From: Gemmatimonadota bacterium
GTDB lineage: Bacteria > Gemmatimonadota > Gemmatimonadetes > Longimicrobiales > Gaopeijiaceae
Length of the DNA stretch: 50,381 nt
Direction of reading: 5' to 3'
Assembly (NCBI GenBank): GCA_022826005.1
Contig: JAJDVT010000089.1
Coordinates: 1 to 50,381 of the forward strand
A model generated the notes under the pieces. It was not told the origin of the DNA, made no database searches, and saw only the letters and a list, made by a program, of their open reading frames with translations. A program made the position numbers and the translations under genes. This document shows positions 1 through 7,637 of the stretch, in pieces. Position 1 is the stretch's first letter, and each line of letters starts with the position of its first letter.

Positions 1-106
1 GCACGAAGATACTCGGGGGCATGGTCCTGATCGGCGGGCTCGGCGCACCGGTTTCGCGGTCGCGAACACGGGGAACGGCGAAGATGGCGAGACCGGCACC
101 GTCGCC

Positions 107-1084
107 GTGGAGCGCGGCGAGATCGTGGACCGGGCGCTCGCGGTGGGACGCATCGAGCCGCTCGTCGAGGTGAGCGTGAAGTCACAGCTCGCGGGCGTCG
201 TCCGGCAGATGTTCAAGGAGCCCGGCGAGTACGTCCAGCGGGGCCAGCCCCTCGTCGAGGTCCAGCCCAACCCCACGCCGATCGAGTTGGTCGAGGCCCG
301 GCGCAACGTGGAGCTGCGGGAGATCGAACTTCAGCAGCTCGAGAGGCAGCGCGACCGGCTCACCGCACTGCGCGGCCGCGGATTCGTGTCCGAGGAGGAG
401 TACGAAACCGTGGCGCGACAGCACGACGAGGCCGCGCTCCAGGTCCAGATCGCGACGGAACGGCTGGCCCTCCTCTCCGAGGGCCGCGTGACGATCGGCG
501 ACGAAGCCGTCGAGACGGTCATCACCTCCCCGATCCAGGGCTTCATCCTCGAGAAGATGGTGGAGATCGGCGATCCCGTCGTCCCGCTGACGACGTTCCA
601 GGAAGGAACCGCCCTCATGACGATGGCGGAGATGGACGAGCTGCTCTTCCGCGGCACGGTGGATGAGATCGACGTGGGACGGCTGGCCGAGGGCATGCCG
701 GTGGAGATCACCATCGGCGCGCTCCCGGACGCGCGCATCGAGGGACGGCTGACGAAGATCTCGCTCAAGGGCCGCGACGAGGAGAACGCCACCCTCTTCC
801 CGGTCGAGATCGCGGTGGTTCCGCTGGACGGCGCGGCGCTGCGTGCGGGCTATTCCGCCAACGCGCACGTGATCATCGAGCGCCGTTCGGACGTGCTGGT
901 CATCCCCGAGCGCCTGGTCCGGTTCGAGGACGAGCGCACGCTCGTCACGGTCCGGCTGGGGCCCGAGGAGACGGAGGAACGCGAGATCCGCACCGGACTC
1001 AGCGACGGCATCACCGTCGAGGTGCTGGACGGCCTCGCGGAGGGCGAGCGCGTGCTCGAGCCCCCGCGGCGCGAGATCACCTAG
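107..1084 (+). CDS. Periplasmic adaptor subunit of a MacA/HlyD-type exporter, 5' end uncertain
   Basis: Membrane-fusion adaptor that would bridge an inner-membrane ABC exporter to the outer membrane. The order is typical: a biotinyl-lipoyl half at residues 25-50 (SQLAGVV, then GEYVQRGQPLVEV), an alpha-helical hairpin around 60-125 rich in Glu, Arg and Gln, the second lipoyl half (TSPIQGFILEKMVEIGDPV), then beta-barrel and membrane-proximal domains. The GTG at 107 is only the first start in frame. The frame stays open to base 2 and upstream codons still look coding (FAVANTGNGEDG). The expected N-terminal membrane anchor (ILGGMVLIGGLGA) lies in another frame at about 12-47, so a frameshift near 40-58 is suspected. 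It is followed by two permeases and probably forms one operon with them; no ATPase gene is visible here. Family is confident, start is not. Confidence 0.85.
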   Translation: MERGEIVDRALAVGRIEPLVEVSVKSQLAGVVRQMFKEPGEYVQRGQPLVEVQPNPTPIELVEARRNVELREIELQQLERQRDRLTALRGRGFVSEEEYETVARQHDEAALQVQIATERLALLSEGRVTIGDEAVETVITSPIQGFILEKMVEIGDPVVPLTTFQEGTALMTMAEMDELLFRGTVDEIDVGRLAEGMPVEITIGALPDARIEGRLTKISLKGRDEENATLFPVEIAVVPLDGAALRAGYSANAHVIIERRSDVLVIPERLVRFEDERTLVTVRLGPEETEEREIRTGLSDGITVEVLDGLAEGERVLEPPRREIT

Positions 1085-1129
1085 TGCGCGACACCAGCCG
1101 CCGGTGACGGCGCGCGGGGCCGGCCCCCG

Positions 1130-2362
1130 GTGAGGCTGCTCGACGCCGCACGGCAGCTGTGGGCCGACCTCTCGGCCCAGCGCGTCAGGACCACGCTCAC
1201 CGTGCTCGGCATCACCTGGGGCACCGTGGCGGTCGTCGTGCTGCTCGCCTTCTCCGTGGGGCTCGAGCGGCAGACGATCAAGCGGTTCCACGGGCTCGGC
1301 GACCGGATCGTCATCCTCTTCGGCGGACGCACGACGATGCCGCACGCGGGGTTCAGGGAGGGGCGCTCGATCCAGCTGCGGGAGGCGGACGCGGAGATTC
1401 TCGCCCGGCGCATCCCCGACATCACGATGATCAGCCCGGAGTACTCGACGCGGGCGGCGCCGGTCCGCTACGGCCGCAACGGCGTGAATCCGAACATCAC
1501 CGGCATCTATCCCGTGTACGGCGAGATGCGGAACATCATCCCGCTCCCGGGCGGCCGCTTCATCAACGAACGGGATCAGCGGGAGCGGCGACGCGTCGTG
1601 TTTCTCGGAGACGAGGTCGCCCGCGTCCTGTTCGGGGACGCCGATCCCGTCGGCGACCAGGTCCGGATCGGCGACTCGCCCTTCACCGTGATCGGCGTGC
1701 TCCAACCCAAGGTCCAGAACTCGTCGTACAACTCGCGGGACCAGGACCGCGTGTTCATCCCGGCCGGTACGCACGCGGCCCTGTTCGGCTCGCGCTTCGT
1801 CTCCAACCTCGTCTACCGCACCGCGGACGCGTCGCGGACGGAGGCCGTGGAGGCGCAGGTCTACGAGGTGCTCGGGGCGAAGTACCGCTTCAACGCGGGC
1901 GACGAGGACGCGCTGGCCGTATGGGACACGGCGGAGTGGGAGCGGATGTTCGGGTTCCTCTTCCTGGGATTCAAGATCTTCTTCGCGATCGTCGGCAGCT
2001 TCACGCTCAGCGTGGGCGGGATCGGGGTCGCGAACATCATGTACATCGTCGTGCGGGAACGGACGAACGAGATCGGGATCAAGCGCTCGCTCGGCGCCAC
2101 GCGGCGATCCATCCTGTGGCAGTTCCTCACCGAGAGCATGCTCATCGTCGTCGCGGGCGCGGCGCTCGGCGTCCTCGTCTCCCTCGGAGTCGTTGAACTC
2201 ATGTCGCTGGTCCCGATGCAGGAGTTCGTCGGCACGCCGACGATCTCGCTGCAGGTGGCCGCGGTGACCATGGCGCTCCTCGCGTTCATCGCGGTGCTGG
2301 CCGGGCTCTTCCCCGCCCGCCGCGCCGCAACGCTCGACCCCGTCGAATGTCTCCGCGACTAG
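1130..2362 (+). CDS. MacB/FtsX-type ABC transporter permease (first of two)
   Basis: Inner-membrane permease of the MacB/LolC type, about 410 residues, the family's usual length without a fused ATPase. There is one N-terminal membrane helix at residues 20-40 (TVLGITWGTVAVVVLLAF), a periplasmic core domain of about 230 residues, then the FtsX domain with three helices between about 280 and 400. The conserved block GGIGVANIMYIVVRERTNEI precedes a GATRRSI coupling loop. It starts with GTG at 1130, 45 bases after the adaptor stop. It is a paralogue of the next gene: both share the pattern FLGDE-A-LFGDA and the VANIMY-VVRERT block. The nucleotide-binding subunit is probably encoded outside this window. 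Substrate unknown. Confidence 0.9.
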   Translation: MRLLDAARQLWADLSAQRVRTTLTVLGITWGTVAVVVLLAFSVGLERQTIKRFHGLGDRIVILFGGRTTMPHAGFREGRSIQLREADAEILARRIPDITMISPEYSTRAAPVRYGRNGVNPNITGIYPVYGEMRNIIPLPGGRFINERDQRERRRVVFLGDEVARVLFGDADPVGDQVRIGDSPFTVIGVLQPKVQNSSYNSRDQDRVFIPAGTHAALFGSRFVSNLVYRTADASRTEAVEAQVYEVLGAKYRFNAGDEDALAVWDTAEWERMFGFLFLGFKIFFAIVGSFTLSVGGIGVANIMYIVVRERTNEIGIKRSLGATRRSILWQFLTESMLIVVAGAALGVLVSLGVVELMSLVPMQEFVGTPTISLQVAAVTMALLAFIAVLAGLFPARRAATLDPVECLRD

Positions 2363-2406
2363 CGGCCGGGCCGTCGGCGGCCCCCGCCCCGGCAACGGTC
2401 TGACCC

Positions 2407-3651
2407 ATGTGGAAGATCCTCCTCGAAGAGTTCCTCGGCGATCTGCGGGCCCAGAAGACGCGCGCCTTCCTCACGATCTTCGCCGTCGTGTGGGGGACGA
2501 TCTCGATCGTCCTCCTGCTCGCCTTCGGACAGGGACTCCGGAACCAGTTCTCGACGGGGCTGCTCAACGCCGGCGAACGGATCTTCATGGTCTACGGCGG
2601 CCAGACGAGCCTGGAACACGAGGGGCTGTCGAAGGGACGGCGGATCCGGCTGCGGGAGGAGGATCTCGACCTGCTCCTGCGCGCGGTGCCGGAGTTCGAG
2701 ATGGGCAGTCCCTCCTACGGCCGGGGCCGGACGCATCTGAAGGTCGGAGAGAACCAGACGACGACCTACATGGAGGGCGTGAACCCGGTCTTCTCCGAGT
2801 TGCGGCGCATGTTCCCCGCTCCGGGCGGCCGGTTCATCAACCAGCGCGACATCGACGAGAAGCGGCGCGTGCTGTTCCTCGGAGACGAACTCGCCGCGCG
2901 CCTGTTCGGCGACGCGCCGCCCGTGGGGCGCGCGGTCACGCTGGACGGGCTTCCCTTCCGCGTGATCGGCGTGATGGAGTCGAAGTTCCAGGACTCGAGC
3001 AACAACGGGCCGGACGAGGACCGGGCCGTGATCCCCGCCTCCACGTTCCGGAGCATCTACGGCCAGGAGTTTGTGAACCACCTGCTCCTGCGGCCCCGCG
3101 ACGTGAGGGACGCGGCGGTGGCCAAGGAGGAGTTGTTCCGGGTCCTGGGCGGCCGGTACCGGTTCGCCGCGGCGGACGAGCGGGCGCTCGCGATCTGGGA
3201 CTTTATCGAGGACGAGAAGATCGTGGGCCAGATCGGATTCGGGATTCAGATTTTCCTCGGACTCGTGGGCGCGTTCACGCTGATCGTGGCCGGGGTCGGC
3301 GTCGCGAACATCATGTACGTCGTGGTGCGGGAACGGACGCGTGAGATCGGCGTCAAGCTCGCCGTGGGCGCGAGGAAGCGGCACATCGTGAGCCAGTTCC
3401 TCTTCGAAGCGACCCTCATCGCCGTCGGCGGAGGTCTCGCGGGGCTCGCCATCGCCTCGCTGCTCGTGACGGGCATCGACGCCCTGCCGATCGACGACCC
3501 GGCGATGCAGTACATCGTGAATCCGAAGCTCTCCGCCCCCATCGCCGCGGTGTGCGCGGGGATCCTCATGGCGATCGGCCTGGTGGCCGGAATTCTCCCG
3601 GCCCGCAAGGCGGCCCGTCTCGATCCGGTGGAGTCGCTGAGATACGAATAG
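2407..3651 (+). CDS. MacB/FtsX-type ABC transporter permease (second of two)
   Basis: Second MacB-like permease of 414 residues with the same plan as its upstream neighbour: one helix near residues 20-45 (FLTIFAVVWGTISIVLLLAF), a MacB periplasmic core domain, then the FtsX domain with three C-terminal helices and the block VGVANIMYVVVRERTREIGV. Two different permeases in tandem suggest a heterodimeric channel paired with the adaptor. The ATG start at 2407 follows the first permease by 44 bases. Substrate cannot be deduced; families of this kind export peptides, lipoproteins, lipids or drugs. Confidence 0.9.
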   Translation: MWKILLEEFLGDLRAQKTRAFLTIFAVVWGTISIVLLLAFGQGLRNQFSTGLLNAGERIFMVYGGQTSLEHEGLSKGRRIRLREEDLDLLLRAVPEFEMGSPSYGRGRTHLKVGENQTTTYMEGVNPVFSELRRMFPAPGGRFINQRDIDEKRRVLFLGDELAARLFGDAPPVGRAVTLDGLPFRVIGVMESKFQDSSNNGPDEDRAVIPASTFRSIYGQEFVNHLLLRPRDVRDAAVAKEELFRVLGGRYRFAAADERALAIWDFIEDEKIVGQIGFGIQIFLGLVGAFTLIVAGVGVANIMYVVVRERTREIGVKLAVGARKRHIVSQFLFEATLIAVGGGLAGLAIASLLVTGIDALPIDDPAMQYIVNPKLSAPIAAVCAGILMAIGLVAGILPARKAARLDPVESLRYE

Positions 3652-3819
3652 CCGTGCTTTTCGGCGTTCTGCGCCCGTTACGCAAACCGCCGTCCGCCGT
3701 TACATTTGTCAGCGACTTTTCGGGTGCCGCAGGAGGTTCGGTTGGCAACGATATTTCGGGCGCTCGCGCCGCGGGTTGGCCGCGCGTCACGCTAAGCATC
3801 CATAACCGGAGGATGACCG

Positions 3820-6800
3820 ATGTCACGCACAATTCGTCTGAAGGCGCTCTGCGCCGCGCTCTTCATCCTCATCTTCACCACCGCCGATCTGGCCGCGCAG
3901 GAGACTGCGACCGTTACGGGCCGGGTGACGGATGACCTCGGCGCCGGCGTCGCGGGTGCGCAGGTCGTGGTCTCGCACGATCTGACCGGGGTCCAGGTGG
4001 GAGCGCTGTCGGGGAGCGATGGCGCCTATCGGGTGGAGGGCGTTCGTCCCGGCGGGCCGTACACCGTCACAGTGGTCCTTATCGGATACGGACGCGAGTC
4101 CGAGACCGAGGTCTCGCTGGAGGACGGCCAGTCCATCGCGCTGGACTTCAGCCTGAGCCGGGAGGCGATCGCCATGAATGCCCTCGAGGTCTTCGCCACT
4201 CGGGCGCAGGACCGGCAGACCCCGGTGGCGTTCACCAACGTGAGCAAGGCGCAGATCCAGAACCAGCTGGGCTCCAGGGATCTTCCGCTGGTGCTGAACG
4301 TCACCCCCAGCGTCTACGCGACCCAGCAGGGGGGCGGCGCCGGCGACGCGCGCATCAACGTGCGCGGCTTCAACCAGCGGAACACCGCCGTGATGATCAA
4401 CGGCGTGCCGGTCAACGACATGGAGAACGGCTGGGTGTACTGGTCCAACTGGGACGGTCTCGGCGACGCCGCCACGAGCATCCAGCTGCAGCGGGGCCTC
4501 AGCGCGATCAACCTCGCGACCCCGTCGATCGGCGGCACGCTCAACGTGATCACGGACCCGAGCGCCCAGGACCCCGGCTACACCCTCAAGCAGGAGTTCG
4601 GCAGCGGCAACTTCCGTAAGACGACGATGACCGCCTCGACCGGCCCGATCGGGAACTTCTCCATGACCGCGTCCGGAGTGCGCAAGGAGGGTGACGGCAT
4701 CGTCGACGGAACCTGGACGGACGCGTGGGCCTACTACCTGGCGTCGCAGTACAGGTTCAACGACCGGAACCGGCTGGAGCTGTACGCGGTCGGCGCCCCG
4801 CAGCGGCACGGGCAGAATCTGTACAGGCTGAACATCGCCACCATCGACCGCGACTTCGCGTTCTCGCTGGAGGACTACGACCGCGAGGCGCTGGCGCGCT
4901 TCGGGCTGGAGGCGGGGCGGTACTGGAGCCCCAACATCGGGGGCGTGTCCCCGAGCTACGTCGGCAGGCAGTTCACGAGCACCGGGCCGGGTTCCGGGGT
5001 GTTCAGCCGGCGTGACCGCGGCTTCATCAACGAGCGGGAGAACTACTTCCACAAGCCCCAGGTCAATCTGAACTGGTTCACCTACCTCGGCGACGGTCTG
5101 ACCGCCAACACCGTGCTGTACTACTCCGGCGGCCGGGGCGGCGGGACGGGCACCTACGGCTCGCTCGTATGGGACTACACCTTCACGCAGCGCTTCGCCG
5201 ACTGGGACGCGACGATAGCACGCAACGAGGGCAGTGACACCGGGTCCAGGGGAATCCTCCGCAACTCGGTGAACAACCAGGACACCTACGGCCTGATCAC
5301 CAAGGTGCAGAAGGTCTTCGGATCCGTGGTGACGGAAGCCGGGCTCGACTGGCGGACCGCGACGATAGAGCACTACCGCGAGGTCCGCGACCTGCTCGGC
5401 GGCCGTTACTACAACGACTGCTTCCGCGGGTGCAGCTCCGACTTCTGGAGCGACGCCGAGGGCAACCGTCTGTTGGGCGACAAGATCCACTACCACAACG
5501 AGAACGACGTCAACTGGCTCGGCGCGCACCTGCAGGCGGAGCAGTCGTCGTCGTCCGGATCCTACTACGGGATGGTCGGCGTGTCGCAGATTTCCTACGA
5601 CTTCACCGACTTCTTCACGCGCGGCCCCGCCGGCGGCTTCCTGGAGCTCAGCAGCGGTGGCCTCACCGGCTACCAGGTCAAGGGCGGCACCGTGCGGAAC
5701 GTGAGCAACGAGTGGTCCGTCTACGGGAACGCCGGATACGTCTCCAAGGTGCCTATCTTCGACGGTGTGATCGACGACGGCCGCGGGATCAAGAACCCGG
5801 ACCCGAAGAACGAGACGTTCCTCTCATTCGAGGCGGGAGCCCGTTTGCGCTCGATGAACCGCAAGGTGTCGCTGGACGCGAACCTGTACTTCACGCAGTG
5901 GAACAACCGCACGCGCAACCAGTTCATCCGCAACCTGCTGGGCGACAACCAGGACGGGCTGGTGAACCTGCTGGGCGTGAACGCGCGCCACATGGGGATC
6001 GAGGTAGAGGGCGCCTTCCGGGCGACCGACTTCCTGCGCTTCGACGGGGCGCTGTCGTTGGGGGACTGGAAGTACTCCAATGACCCGAGCGGCACCTTCA
6101 AGCCGGACGACCGCCAGGCGGAGACCGAGGAGTACACCTTCTACCTGGACGGACTCCTGGTAGGCGACGCGCCCCAGTTTCAGGTCGCGTACGCGGTGTC
6201 GCTGTATCCGACCGGCGGCTTCTTCATCCAGGGCGTCGGAAAGAGTTACGGGAAGCACTACGCGGACTACAGTCCCTTCGACCGCCGGACCAACATCGAC
6301 GCGGGGGTCCAGTCGTGGAGCCCGCCCGGGTACACGGTCTTCGACCTGCACATGTCGTACCGCCTTCCCGAGGACATGTCCTCGGCCTTCGGCGGGGGCG
6401 CCGTGAAGCTCTTCTTCAACGCCTACAACGTCTTCGACAGGGTCTACGTGCAGGACGCGCGGGACAACTCCTTCTTCAACGGATACCGGGACGACGCCGA
6501 GCGCGAACGCGGGATCCTGAGCCACAAGGCAGACGATGCAGAGGTCTTCCTGGGCAAACCCCGCTTCTTCAACTTCGGCTTCGAGCTCACGCCTGGCTCG
6601 ATCCGCCGGTCGTCGCTGATCTCGCGGGCGGGCCGCGGGGGCTCCGATGGCCCCGGCGGCCCGCGCCCATCCCCGGGCCCCTCCTCCTACCGCAAACCCG
6701 CCGCCAGCAGCGCGTGGATCGCGTCCGGATTCTCGGTGTTGAGCCAGTGCCCGCCCTCGGCCTCGTGGAGGACCACCCGGCCGGTCCGGCGGCCGGCGGC

Positions 6801-6918
6801 ACGAATCCGGACGACATCGGCCTCCGCCAGAACACTCGAACCGAGGGCCTTCACAAAGTGGATCGTCGTGCCGTGCGGCGGTGATTCGACCACATCCCAG
6901 GCGTCGACGCGGAAGTAG
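3820..6918 (+). CDS. SusC/RagA-like TonB-dependent receptor with an unusual C-terminal extension
   Basis: Outer-membrane TonB-dependent receptor. A signal peptide occupies residues 1-26 (cleavage near DLAAQ). A carboxypeptidase-regulatory-like beta domain follows at about 29-110 (VTGRVTDDLGAGVAGA), then a plug near 130-245 (RINVRGFNQRNTAVMINGVP; GGTLNVI), then a large beta-barrel. The start has a good ribosome site, GGAGG seven bases before ATG. The barrel appears to finish at FNFGFELT (about residue 924), where such receptors normally stop on an aromatic residue. Here the frame runs on for about 108 low-complexity Gly/Pro/Arg/Ser residues and overlaps the convergent hydrolase gene by 232 bases. 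No SusD partner is adjacent. The ligand is unknown. Confidence 0.9.
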   Translation: MSRTIRLKALCAALFILIFTTADLAAQETATVTGRVTDDLGAGVAGAQVVVSHDLTGVQVGALSGSDGAYRVEGVRPGGPYTVTVVLIGYGRESETEVSLEDGQSIALDFSLSREAIAMNALEVFATRAQDRQTPVAFTNVSKAQIQNQLGSRDLPLVLNVTPSVYATQQGGGAGDARINVRGFNQRNTAVMINGVPVNDMENGWVYWSNWDGLGDAATSIQLQRGLSAINLATPSIGGTLNVITDPSAQDPGYTLKQEFGSGNFRKTTMTASTGPIGNFSMTASGVRKEGDGIVDGTWTDAWAYYLASQYRFNDRNRLELYAVGAPQRHGQNLYRLNIATIDRDFAFSLEDYDREALARFGLEAGRYWSPNIGGVSPSYVGRQFTSTGPGSGVFSRRDRGFINERENYFHKPQVNLNWFTYLGDGLTANTVLYYSGGRGGGTGTYGSLVWDYTFTQRFADWDATIARNEGSDTGSRGILRNSVNNQDTYGLITKVQKVFGSVVTEAGLDWRTATIEHYREVRDLLGGRYYNDCFRGCSSDFWSDAEGNRLLGDKIHYHNENDVNWLGAHLQAEQSSSSGSYYGMVGVSQISYDFTDFFTRGPAGGFLELSSGGLTGYQVKGGTVRNVSNEWSVYGNAGYVSKVPIFDGVIDDGRGIKNPDPKNETFLSFEAGARLRSMNRKVSLDANLYFTQWNNRTRNQFIRNLLGDNQDGLVNLLGVNARHMGIEVEGAFRATDFLRFDGALSLGDWKYSNDPSGTFKPDDRQAETEEYTFYLDGLLVGDAPQFQVAYAVSLYPTGGFFIQGVGKSYGKHYADYSPFDRRTNIDAGVQSWSPPGYTVFDLHMSYRLPEDMSSAFGGGAVKLFFNAYNVFDRVYVQDARDNSFFNGYRDDAERERGILSHKADDAEVFLGKPRFFNFGFELTPGSIRRSSLISRAGRGGSDGPGGPRPSPGPSSYRKPAASSAWIASGFSVLSQCPPSASWRTTRPVRRPAARIRTTSASARTLEPRAFTKWIVVPCGGDSTTSQASTRK

Positions 6919-7559
6919 TCGCGCAGATAGGCCTCCATCTCGTCCGGGTCGAGCCGCCACCCCCACCCTTCCTCGCCCCTGACCGCATTGATCGCCATCC
7001 AGTTGGCCACGAGTGGCGAGTACCCCTCCCCCTCCACCGCCGCCACCGCCTCGGCCCGGCTCCCGAACGGACCCGGATGGCGGCGCAACACGCCCAGCAT
7101 GCGCCACGCCCCTCCCCCCGCACGGCCCGCACCCGGCGCGGAGTCGATGATCCAGAGCTGCCCCGGCCCCACCGCGCGGCCGCGCGCGTGGACCAGCGCC
7201 ACCTTCCCCCCGAAGGAGTGGCCCAGGACCGCGTCGGCGGCACCCCCGAGGTGCTCTTCGAGCCGCCCCAGGTCGTCGGCGCAGGCCCCGACCGTGTGCG
7301 GATCCAGCCGCGGCGACCGCCCATGCGACCTCAGGTCGACCAGCACGATGCTCCACTCCGGCCGCACCCGGACCAGCCTACGCGCGACGCTCCCCCAATT
7401 GCGCCCCGCGCCGTAGATCCCGTGCAGGAGGAGCATCCGCCGCGGCAGCACGGCCCCGGCCCCCGGCGCCCAAGCCCCCGCTGCCCCAGCCCCCGGCGCC
7501 CGGGCCTCCGGCGCCCAAGCCCCCGGCGCCGCGACGATTTCATGGTGGAGAATCGACAT
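6687..7559 (-). CDS. Alpha/beta-hydrolase fold protein
   Basis: A 290-residue alpha/beta hydrolase. The oxyanion motif LLLHGIYGAG precedes VDLRSHGRS; the nucleophile elbow is GHSFGG; IIDSAPG follows; and the catalytic His is in EGGHWLNTENP near the C-terminus. The arrangement matches the YbfF/esterase-like branch, but substrate is not predictable. Start chosen at the ATG of MSILHHEIVA (7559); in-frame ATGs at 7574 and 7586 are possible. Residues 11-35 are an Ala/Gly/Pro-rich insert encoded by GC-rich near-repeats at about 7456-7530 that looks like expansion. The 3' end overlaps the convergent TonB receptor frame by 232 bases. It diverges from the DUF5916 gene with about 79 bases between the starts. 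Confidence 0.85.
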   Translation of the reverse strand: MSILHHEIVAAPGAWAPEARAPGAGAAGAWAPGAGAVLPRRMLLLHGIYGAGRNWGSVARRLVRVRPEWSIVLVDLRSHGRSPRLDPHTVGACADDLGRLEEHLGGAADAVLGHSFGGKVALVHARGRAVGPGQLWIIDSAPGAGRAGGGAWRMLGVLRRHPGPFGSRAEAVAAVEGEGYSPLVANWMAINAVRGEEGWGWRLDPDEMEAYLRDYFRVDAWDVVESPPHGTTIHFVKALGSSVLAEADVVRIRAAGRRTGRVVLHEAEGGHWLNTENPDAIHALLAAGLR

Positions 7560-7637
7560 GGAGTATCTTATCATCGGCTGACGCATTCCCGTTGCCCGCT
7601 GACAGCGCCCCGGACCATTCACACGCATCGCATCCCG

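Noticed and set aside
182-2395. Long minus-strand frame opposite the adaptor and first permease
   Set aside because: Same reason: composition of a shadow frame, no domains, and the plus strand is clearly coding.
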